From Rhizobiaceae bacterium (GTDB lineage: Bacteria > Pseudomonadota > Alphaproteobacteria > Rhizobiales > Rhizobiaceae): 5,479 nucleotides of DNA. Below, piece after piece: positions 1 to 4,754 of the stretch. A program made the translations under genes and the position numbers. Location of the stretch: positions 1 to 5,479 of the forward strand of contig JAGWJK010000368.1 of assembly GCA_028865845.1 (NCBI GenBank), read 5' to 3'. Each line of letters begins with the position of its first letter. Position 1 is the stretch's first letter. The notes under the pieces were generated by a model that was not told where the DNA came from, did not search any database, and worked only from the letters and a program-made list of their open reading frames with translations.

Positions 1-696
1 GACATGCAGGTCGATATCGAGACCGTTGTCGGCGGCGGCGCGGATCAGCTTGTCGAGCTGACGACCGATGTCCGGGTTCATCTGCGTGACGCCGCCGATC
101 AGGCCGCCGGCATCACGGATCACGGTGAGCAGGTCGGAAAAGAAGGCTTCATCCGCCATGGCATCCAGGGGGAAAAGGGCAACCGCCTGCAGCGCCATCT
201 TGTCCTTCCAGGCCTCGCGGACCTCGGAAAACACCTCGAAGGAAATGCGGTGTTGCGGCGCAAGCGAATCGAGATGGGTGCGGATGAGGCTGGTGCCGTG
301 AGCATAGGCTGCGCGGATCGAGAATTCCATGCGCTTGCGGACGTCGGCCGCCGACCAGTTTGCCTCTCGATCGGCGCGCACGGCGTCAAGCGCGCCCGGA
401 AAACTGCCGTCGGGGTTCGGACGGCGCTCCCAGATATGGCCCTTGTCGAGATGGGTATGCATGTCGGCGAATGTCGGCCAGACCATGCCATCCTTCATAT
501 CGGCCTTGGCGAATTCCGCCGGCGCAGTGCCGGCCGGCAGGATATCCTTGATCAGGCCGTCCGCGACGACGATATCGGCCTTGATGAGGCCTTCGTTCGA
601 TGGGCCGGTGAATCCGGCAAGCGTGACAGACGGCACGGTGGCGTTGCTCAGCACGAACCGCGCAGCATTCGGCGGAGACATGAAGGAATAGGACAT
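1..696 (-). CDS. Cytosine-deaminase-like (CodA-type) metal-dependent amidohydrolase, 3' part missing
   Basis: This is the N-terminal 232 residues of an amidohydrolase-superfamily enzyme, read leftward and running off the window edge. Metal-ligand motifs are visible: MHTHLDKGH with H80 and H82, a second RTHLD at 139-143, and DLHV at the cut end, whose H231 matches the third metal His of E. coli CodA (IDVHCDE). The later His and catalytic Asp lie outside the window. No signal peptide is seen, so the enzyme is probably cytoplasmic. Family members deaminate cytosine, isoguanine, creatinine or related rings, releasing ammonia. The start is the ATG at 696, which overlaps the permease stop as TGATG with a weak GGGA 6 nt upstream; this suggests translational coupling to the importer. 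At about 175-177 it reads FPL where E. coli CodA has FPQ, the Gln that contacts the pyrimidine, so the substrate may not be cytosine. The family is fairly sure; the substrate is unknown. Confidence 0.88.
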   Translation of the reverse strand, partial: MSYSFMSPPNAARFVLSNATVPSVTLAGFTGPSNEGLIKADIVVADGLIKDILPAGTAPAEFAKADMKDGMVWPTFADMHTHLDKGHIWERRPNPDGSFPGALDAVRADREANWSAADVRKRMEFSIRAAYAHGTSLIRTHLDSLAPQHRISFEVFSEVREAWKDKMALQAVALFPLDAMADEAFFSDLLTVIRDAGGLIGGVTQMNPDIGRQLDKLIRAAADNGLDIDLHV

Positions 697-1562
697 CAGT
701 TTTCCCGCTTGAGGCTGCTTTCATGCCAGCGATGCAGGCTCAGCCATGAAATGAAAGAGGTGAGGGCGAAGATCGCGACGCCAAGCGCCGACAAGAGCAA
801 CAGGGCGGCGAACAGGCGTGGCATATTCTGGCGGTATTGTGCTTCCAACAGCCGAAAGGCGAGGCCGGAATTCGGGCCGCCGGAGCCGGCGGCGAATTCG
901 GCGACCACCGAGGCGATGAGCGACAGGCCGCCGCCAATGCGAAGGCCAGTCATGAAATAGGGCTGGGCGGCCGGCAGTTTCAGATGCAGCAGGGTTTGCC
1001 AGCGCGAGGCACCGTAGAGATCGAAGAGGTTCAGAAGGTTGTGATCGACGCTCTTCAGGCCCTGCACCATGTTGGAGAGGATCGGGAAGAAGGCGACGAG
1101 GAAGCCGCAGATCAGCAGTGCGGATTCGCGTGTCGGCGCGTAAATCAGGATCAGCGGCGCAATCGCGACGATCGGCGTTACCTGCAGGATGACGGCGAGC
1201 GGATAGAAGGCAAGCTCGATCCATCGCGACTGCACCAGGAAGATCGCGAAACCGACGCCGCCGATCAGCGCCAGGGCAAGTGAGATGAAGGTGATCTGGG
1301 TCGTGACCCAGAGCGCCGGCGATAGGATGCCCCAATCGGACACCAGCGATTTTGCCACGGCAACCGGGCTCGGAAGGATGTATTGCGGAATGCTCGCCGC
1401 AACGACGAAGATCTGCCAGAGGACGATCAGCACAGCGACGGTCAGGATCGGGACGATGATGCTCAGCGAGCGGTCGGCGCGCCTGCCGGCGGCCGGTAGT
1501 ATCGGCGCGGCCTCCAGGGCCTCGGCCGGCATGCCGGCGGATAGGGTGGGGCTGTCGCTCAT
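696..1562 (-). CDS. ABC transporter permease, NitT/TauT/SsuC-ThiX type
   Basis: This is a 288-residue integral membrane subunit of a binding-protein-dependent importer. After a hydrophilic N-terminus of about 32 residues there are roughly six hydrophobic segments (about 34-56, 88-109, 116-141, 147-166, 207-225 and 248-273). The cytoplasmic coupling loop (EAA motif) is seen at about 180-200 as LYGASRWQTLLHLKLPAAQP, with the conserved Gly (G184) and the LP pair at 196-197; this loop docks onto the ATPase. Length and order match the BPD_transp_1 family. I chose the ATG at 1562 because it shares one base with the ATPase stop (TGATG) and has GGAGG 7 nt upstream. A TTG one codon earlier, at 1565, is possible but unneeded. 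The stop overlaps the deaminase start in the same way, so all three genes are probably co-translated. The transported solute is not predictable from the permease. Confidence 0.94.
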   Translation of the reverse strand: MSDSPTLSAGMPAEALEAAPILPAAGRRADRSLSIIVPILTVAVLIVLWQIFVVAASIPQYILPSPVAVAKSLVSDWGILSPALWVTTQITFISLALALIGGVGFAIFLVQSRWIELAFYPLAVILQVTPIVAIAPLILIYAPTRESALLICGFLVAFFPILSNMVQGLKSVDHNLLNLFDLYGASRWQTLLHLKLPAAQPYFMTGLRIGGGLSLIASVVAEFAAGSGGPNSGLAFRLLEAQYRQNMPRLFAALLLLSALGVAIFALTSFISWLSLHRWHESSLKREN

Positions 1563-2386
1563 CAATGCGCCTCCGGCCAGCCAATGGCCTCGATCAGGGA
1601 ACGGGATACCTTTTCACACACCTGGCGATATTCCTCCGAGGATCGGTAGAGTGGATCGCGTTCGCCGCTTGTTACCAATGGGAAGTCGGTATGAACGCGG
1701 CCGGGGCGCGCCTTCATGACGACGATGCGGTTGGAAAGGTAGGCGGATTCGTAGACGGAATGCGTGACGAAGATCACGGTGATGCCGGTCGCCTGCCACA
1801 ACCGCAATACGTCATCATTGAGCTTTTGGCGGGTGATTTCGTCGAGGGCCGCAAAGGGCTCGTCCATCAACAGCAGTTTCGGCTTGGTGACGAGCGCTCG
1901 GGCGATCGACACGCGCATCTTCATGCCGCCCGACAGCTCGCGTGGATAGGCATCGGCGAAATCCTTCAGGCCGACGGTTGCAAGCGACGCCATGATCTGA
2001 TCGTAGGCGACGGCTTTCGACATGCCGCGCAGCTTGAGGGGCAGGTGGACGTTGCCGAAGACGGTCTTCCAGGGCAGCAGCGTCGGCTCCTGGAAGACGA
2101 AGCTGATATCGCCTTCCGGCAGGCCTTTGGAATTGATGCGCGAACTCGGCCAGTCGATGCTGCCGCCCGAGGCGGCGCCTAGGCCGGCGATGATCCTGAG
2201 GGCCGTCGACTTCCCACAGCCCGACGGGCCTAGCAGGCTGATGAACTCACCGCCCTCCACCGTCAACGACATGTCCGACAGCGCCAGCGTGCCGTTGGAG
2301 AATACCTTCGACACCTTGTCCATGACGACCAGAGGCCGCTTGCGGGCATCTGCTGGATGGACAGCGGTGGCATTGGGTAGGGTCAT
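1562..2386 (-). CDS. ABC transporter ATP-binding protein, NitT/TauT/SsuB-ThiZ type
   Basis: This 274-residue nucleotide-binding subunit powers the importer encoded with it. All the expected motifs are present: Walker A GPSGCGKST at 53-61, Q-loop Gln99 in FVFQEPTLLPW, signature LSGGM at 151-155, Walker B LLLMDEP at 171-177, D-loop ALDE, and switch His209 in VTHS. Met instead of Gln at the end of the signature is common in this subfamily. The start is the ATG at 2386, preceded by AAGAGAA about 7 nt upstream. The reading frame stays open to 2482, but the extra 32 residues (including PSPRGEKGKE) are translated repeat DNA and should not be annotated as protein. The stop overlaps the permease ATG by one base. 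The 197-bp gap to the binding-protein gene is filled by the repeat, so expression of this gene may be lower than that of the binding protein. Taurine, sulfonate and nitrate relatives share this architecture, so the ATPase does not reveal the substrate. Confidence 0.95.
   Translation of the reverse strand: MTLPNATAVHPADARKRPLVVMDKVSKVFSNGTLALSDMSLTVEGGEFISLLGPSGCGKSTALRIIAGLGAASGGSIDWPSSRINSKGLPEGDISFVFQEPTLLPWKTVFGNVHLPLKLRGMSKAVAYDQIMASLATVGLKDFADAYPRELSGGMKMRVSIARALVTKPKLLLMDEPFAALDEITRQKLNDDVLRLWQATGITVIFVTHSVYESAYLSNRIVVMKARPGRVHTDFPLVTSGERDPLYRSSEEYRQVCEKVSRSLIEAIGWPEAH
1570..1574 (-). promoter_or_regulatory. Ribosome binding site of the permease
   Basis: GGAGG on the minus strand lies inside the last codons of the ATPase gene, 7 nt before the ATG at 1562. 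It is the strongest Shine-Dalgarno match in the operon and decides in favour of that start. It suggests the permease can begin translation independently as well as by coupling. Confidence 0.75.
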
Positions 2387-2403
2387 GATCAGGTTCTCTT
2401 TCC

Positions 2404-2425
2404 CCTTCTCCCCTCGGGGAGAAGG
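2404..2425. repeat. Left hairpin of the composite repeat
   Basis: Perfect 10-bp arms, CCTTCTCCCC (2404-2413) and GGGGAGAAGG (2416-2425), are separated by two bases. A small GCCC-GAA-GGGC hairpin (2427-2437) follows. In the operon transcript this stem ends four nt before the AAGAGAA ribosome-binding stretch of the ATPase gene, so it could influence access to that site. There is no T run, so it is not a classical terminator. Confidence 0.85.
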
Positions 2426-2437
2426 TGCCCGAAGGGC

Positions 2438-2515
2438 GGATGAGGGGGCGGCATCGGTGGACTGCCTTTCGCCTGCGCTCAAGGCCTCGGAGCCATGCTC
2501 CTCGCCCCCTCATCC
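2438..2515. repeat. Inner inverted repeat joining the two repeat units
   Basis: GGATGAGGGGGCG at 2438-2450 is exactly the reverse complement of CGCCCCCTCATCC at 2503-2515, separated by 52 bp. These 13-bp arms are the inner ends of the two oppositely oriented units and could pair in the transcript, bringing the outer hairpins close together. Confidence 0.8.
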
Positions 2516-2555
2516 GGCCCCTCGTGGTTTCATTTCATTCAACCACTCGCGTCCA

Positions 2556-2578
2556 CCTTCTCCCCGCCGGGGAGAAGG
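2556..2578. repeat. Right hairpin of the composite repeat, just after the binding-protein stop
   Basis: Perfect 11-bp arms, CCTTCTCCCCG (2556-2566) and CGGGGAGAAGG (2568-2578), surround one central base. Because so short a loop cannot form in RNA, the real stem would be slightly shorter. It starts 6 nt past the binding-protein stop codon on the transcript. It has no T run, so a role in protecting the upstream mRNA 3' end or in partial attenuation is more likely than full termination; this is inference. Confidence 0.82.
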
Positions 2579-2584
2579 GACTCA

Positions 2585-3601
2585 TCACTTCTTCAGCGTC
2601 ATTCCGACGCCCTTGCAGACGAACTGCGGATCGAAGGCTTTCTTGTAGTCGGTATCGGCGTCGAAGACCTTGATCTGCACCATTTCGTCGAAGAACTTCT
2701 TGTAGTGCGCGTCCGTCATGCAACCGATACCCTTGTCCAGAGCGTCGCCGGATTCGATGATCCCGTATTCCTTCATCTTGGCGATGGAATAGGCGATCTG
2801 ACCATCCGTCATGTCAGGATTGTCTTTCTTGATCAGGTCGTTGGCGGCCTTGTTGTCGCCGTAGAGATAGTTGTACCAGCCCTCGATCGAGGCGTTGACG
2901 AAGCGCTGCACGAGGTCGGGGTTCTTCTGAACCATGGCCGTTTGGGCGGTGATCATCGTCGAATAGGGAGAGTAGCCGGCGTCGGCGATCAGGAAGACCT
3001 TCGGCTCCCAGCCGGCCTGCTTCTGGATCTCGTAGGGCTCGGAGGTCAGATAGCCCTGCTGGGCCGACTGCTTGTCGGCCAGGAACGGGGCCGCGCTGAA
3101 GTTATACGGCTTGAACTGTTCGTCCTTGAAGCCTGGGAAATTGGCCTTCATCCATTCGAAATAGGTGACGTAACCGTCCTTGCTCATGAAGAGCGTCGGC
3201 AGCTTGGCGAGATCTTCGAATTTCTCGACGCCGACATCAGGATGGGCGATCAGGACCTGCGGGTCCTTCTGGAAGATGGCGGCGACGTCGACGATCGGGA
3301 TGCCCTGTTTGACGGCGTCGATTTCCTGTTGCGGCCCGCCCATGTAGAAATCGATCTTGCCTGAAATCAGCAGTGCCTGATTGGCAGCGTTCGGGCCACC
3401 CTGAACGATTTCGACATCCAGGCCGTATTTTTTGTAGGTGCCATCGGCAACAGCCTGGTAGAAGCCGCCATGTTCGGCCTCTGCCAGCCAGTTGGTTCCG
3501 TAGGTCACCTTATCGAGGGCGCTTGCCGGCTGCGCGGCGGCGACAGCGGCCACCAGGCCCATGACGGCGAGAAATGCTTTAGTCTTCAATGCATTGGGCA
3601 T
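2585..3601 (-). CDS. ABC transporter periplasmic substrate-binding protein, SsuA/THI5 (NMT1) family
   Basis: This 338-residue secreted binding protein is the first gene of the operon. It has a Sec signal peptide (KTK, then a hydrophobic stretch at about 9-23) with likely cleavage after A28 in PASA-LDKV. The mature N-terminus, NWLAEAEHGGFYQA (37-50), followed by GLDVEIVQGGP (60-70), is typical of the NMT1/THI5-like family, which includes the ThiY formylaminopyrimidine receptor and many uncharacterised receptors. Its role is to capture the solute in the periplasm and deliver it to the permease. The only two cysteines, C294 and C329, both lie near the C-terminus and could form a disulfide. The start is the ATG at 3601, with GAGGG 11 nt upstream. 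It diverges from the LysR gene, whose presumed operators lie in its leader. THI5-family membership hints at a pyrimidine-like ligand but does not prove it; sulfonate, nitrate and aromatic receptors share the fold. Confidence 0.93.
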   Translation of the reverse strand: MPNALKTKAFLAVMGLVAAVAAAQPASALDKVTYGTNWLAEAEHGGFYQAVADGTYKKYGLDVEIVQGGPNAANQALLISGKIDFYMGGPQQEIDAVKQGIPIVDVAAIFQKDPQVLIAHPDVGVEKFEDLAKLPTLFMSKDGYVTYFEWMKANFPGFKDEQFKPYNFSAAPFLADKQSAQQGYLTSEPYEIQKQAGWEPKVFLIADAGYSPYSTMITAQTAMVQKNPDLVQRFVNASIEGWYNYLYGDNKAANDLIKKDNPDMTDGQIAYSIAKMKEYGIIESGDALDKGIGCMTDAHYKKFFDEMVQIKVFDADTDYKKAFDPQFVCKGVGMTLKK

Positions 3602-3612
3602 GGCTTGTCGTT

Positions 3613-3617
3613 CCCTC
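3613..3617 (-). promoter_or_regulatory. Ribosome binding site of the binding-protein gene
   Basis: GAGGG on the minus strand lies 11 nt before the ATG at 3601, a slightly long but acceptable spacing. It supports that start, as does the signal peptide beginning right after it. Confidence 0.55.
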
Positions 3618-3686
3618 TATCTGCCATGGGACGCCGCCATTGACGCCCATTTTCCGCATTTGAGCGATTGCGTTGCTCTTTGAAAA

Positions 3687-3712
3687 GCATCAAAATTCGT
3701 GCGCATTGATGC
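3687..3712. promoter_or_regulatory. Inverted half sites GCATCAA / TTGATGC, candidate LysR operator
   Basis: Perfect 7-bp arms GCATCAA (3687-3693) and TTGATGC (3706-3712) are separated by 12 bp in the divergent intergenic region. Flanking A and T runs extend the symmetry (AAAA before, CTTTT after). The site lies about 85-110 bp upstream of the binding-protein ATG and shares its right half with the adjacent T-N11-A box. Its place between a LysR-type gene and its likely target operon suggests a regulator-binding site; this is inferred from layout and symmetry only. Confidence 0.5.
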
Positions 3713-3723
3713 CTTTTAGGCAT
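3709..3723. promoter_or_regulatory. LysR box (T-N11-A), ATGCC-N5-GGCAT
   Basis: This perfect interrupted dyad has ATGCC and GGCAT arms around TTTTA; one more base pair on each side gives GATGCC/GGCATC. The inner T (3710) and A (3722) fit the T-N11-A rule of LysR-family operators. It sits about 63 bp before the regulator start and about 108 bp before the binding-protein start, fitting a shared autoregulation and activation site. A looser continuation, TTGATGCC...GGCATCTCAA, makes it the best recognition-site candidate in the window. Confidence 0.6.
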
Positions 3724-3775
3724 CTCAACCTGGGTCTGTGCCTAAATTGTGCGGCTTGGGCAAATTTTATGCAAT

Positions 3776-3781
3776 GGGGAG
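3776..3781 (+). promoter_or_regulatory. Ribosome binding site of the LysR gene
   Basis: GGGGAG lies 4 nt before the ATG at 3786, a short spacing. No comparable purine run precedes the in-frame ATG at 3774 or the GTG at 3738, so it favours 3786 as the start. Confidence 0.5.
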
Positions 3782-3785
3782 TCGC

Positions 3786-4754
3786 ATGCTGCACTCGAGA
3801 AGACTTCTGTACATCAACGAGATTGCCCGCTGCGGGTCGATCCGCAAGGCGGCGGCCCGGCTGAATGTCGCTTCGTCGGCGATCAACCGGCAGATCCTGG
3901 CGCTGGAGGAAGAGATGGGGGCGCCGCTGTTCGAGCGCCTGCCGCGCGGCCTGCGGCTGACGGCGGCGGGTGAGCTCTGCATCGAGCATATTCGCGAGGT
4001 GCTGAAGAATTACGAGCGGCTCGAGGGGCGTATCCGGAGCCTGAAGATGCAGCAGGCCGGCAAAGTCAGGATCGTCACCACAGTCGGGCTGGCGTCGGGG
4101 CCTCTGCCGGAGATCATCGCGCGGTTCCTTTCCGAGCATCCGCGCGTCTTCATCCAATTGCGCAACGATTCCGGCTCGACGACGATGGCGCCGGTGCTCT
4201 CCGGCGAGGTGGATATTGGCCTCGGTTTCAATATTCCGGCGACGCCCGGCATCCGCACGCTCGGCAATTTCGATATTCCGATCGGCGTCGTCCTGCCGCC
4301 GGGGCATCCGCTGATCGGGCCGGGGCCGATCAATCTCGCCGATGTCGTCGAGGAACGTCTGTTGCTGGCGCAGCCGGGCACGAGCCTGCGCGAGGTCATC
4401 AACCTGACGCTGGCGCGGCTGCCAGTGCAGGTCGAGCCCGTGCTCGAAAGCAACGCCTCGGAGATGCTGAAGCAACTGGTCAAGTGCGGCGCGGGGCTGA
4501 CGCTCCTGAACCCACTCGACGTGATCACAGAATGCCGGCGCGGCGAACTCGTCTTTCGGCCGATCGCGGAGCCGCATTCGCGGCATCAGCCGATGAAGCT
4601 TTTTGCCCGCGCCCGCGCGCCGCTCGATGCCGCGACCAGCCTTTTCGTCGAATATCTGCTTGCGGAACTCGCGGGCCTCGTCGAGGAGCTGCAGGCAAAG
4701 GGGCACATTCTAATGCCGTCGGAGCGCCGGCGCTCCGAAGCCTATTTCGAATAG
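3786..4754 (+). CDS. LysR-type transcriptional regulator
   Basis: This 322-residue DNA-binding regulator has a winged helix-turn-helix at about 4-62: GSIRKAAARLNVASSAINRQI, then LEEEMGAPLFERLPRGLRLTAAGE, the characteristic LysR signature. A linker helix (about 63-90) and a periplasmic-binding-protein-like effector domain (about 93-290) follow, with GVVLPPGHPLIG at 167-178 and LVKCGAGLTLLNPLDV at 231-246. The C-terminal tail after about 300 (HILMPSERRRSEAYFE) is charged and longer than usual. I chose the ATG at 3786 because it puts the HTH at the normal distance from the N-terminus and has GGGGAG just upstream; the ATG at 3774 is the main alternative. The gene is divergent from the transporter operon, the usual arrangement for a LysR activator of a catabolic operon, and the shared region carries a LysR box. 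The 3' end overlaps the convergent creatininase-like gene by 13 bp. The inducer is unknown, perhaps the imported solute. Confidence 0.94.
   Translation: MLHSRRLLYINEIARCGSIRKAAARLNVASSAINRQILALEEEMGAPLFERLPRGLRLTAAGELCIEHIREVLKNYERLEGRIRSLKMQQAGKVRIVTTVGLASGPLPEIIARFLSEHPRVFIQLRNDSGSTTMAPVLSGEVDIGLGFNIPATPGIRTLGNFDIPIGVVLPPGHPLIGPGPINLADVVEERLLLAQPGTSLREVINLTLARLPVQVEPVLESNASEMLKQLVKCGAGLTLLNPLDVITECRRGELVFRPIAEPHSRHQPMKLFARARAPLDAATSLFVEYLLAELAGLVEELQAKGHILMPSERRRSEAYFE
4719..4738. terminator. 20-bp perfect palindrome inside the LysR 3' end, possible bidirectional transcription stop
   Basis: TCGGAGCGCC followed at once by its reverse complement GGCGCTCCGA makes a perfect 20-bp palindrome, 14 bp before the regulator's stop codon and just past the stop of the convergent gene. 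As RNA it would form a stem of about 8 bp with a CCGG loop from either strand. No T run follows in either direction, so intrinsic termination is uncertain. With the two coding regions overlapping, this is the only obvious hairpin between the transcription units. Confidence 0.4.

Larger units (their letters stand above)
2404..2578. repeat. Composite palindromic intergenic repeat (RIME-like), two inverted units
   Basis: This region lies between the binding-protein stop and the ATPase start. Each unit has a CCTTCTCCCC/GGGGAGAAGG hairpin and a GGATGAGGGGGCG block. The left unit spans 2404-2450. The right unit spans 2503-2578 in opposite orientation, so the whole forms a large interrupted inverted repeat around about 52 bp of unremarkable sequence (2451-2502). 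Hairpin and block are 12 bp apart in the left unit and 40 bp apart in the right, so the right unit carries an extra or different stretch. The pattern resembles the rhizobial intergenic mosaic elements (RIME) known from Rhizobium and Sinorhizobium; that name comes from memory. It contains no gene. Confidence 0.82.

Noticed and set aside
4..960. Long plus-strand open frame (318 codons) opposite the deaminase and permease genes
   Set aside because: It is antisense to two well-recognised genes, crosses their junction, has no recognisable domain and is rich in Arg/Gly/Ala as expected of shadow frames in GC-rich DNA.
721..1584. Second minus-strand open frame overlapping the permease gene
   Set aside because: It is a frame-shifted reading of the permease gene with Arg/Pro/Ala-rich composition; the other frame gives a clear membrane protein with an EAA loop.
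2387..2394. ACCTGATC before the ATPase start, resembling part of a TPP riboswitch (thi box)
   Set aside because: The other conserved parts (CTGAGA upstream and the GGTAATACC-like core) are absent and the upstream sequence is repeat DNA. No thi box is seen in the binding-protein leader either.
2404..2578. Repeat region considered as an insertion sequence or CRISPR remnant
   Set aside because: There is no transposase frame or clear target-site duplication, and there are only two inverted units rather than regularly spaced direct repeats.
2495..3364. Plus-strand open frame opposite the binding-protein gene, partly within the repeat
   Set aside because: It is a low-complexity Val/Leu/Asp/Gly antisense translation, begins in repeat DNA and has no convincing ribosome-binding site or family match.
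3626..3650. ATGGG / CCCAT inverted repeat in the binding-protein leader
   Set aside because: Arms of only 5 bp with a 15-bp gap are weak and likely by chance; there is no T run or other sign of an attenuator.
3665..3693. TTGATG with CAATCG 17 bp further on the minus strand as a sigma-70 promoter for the operon
   Set aside because: The -10 match is very poor and the -35 coincides with a candidate operator half site. An activator-dependent promoter nearby is plausible, but its position cannot be fixed from sequence.
3690..4706. Long minus-strand open frame (338 codons) opposite the LysR gene
   Set aside because: The translation is dominated by Arg, Gln and Asp without domain pattern, while the plus strand encodes an unmistakable LysR protein.
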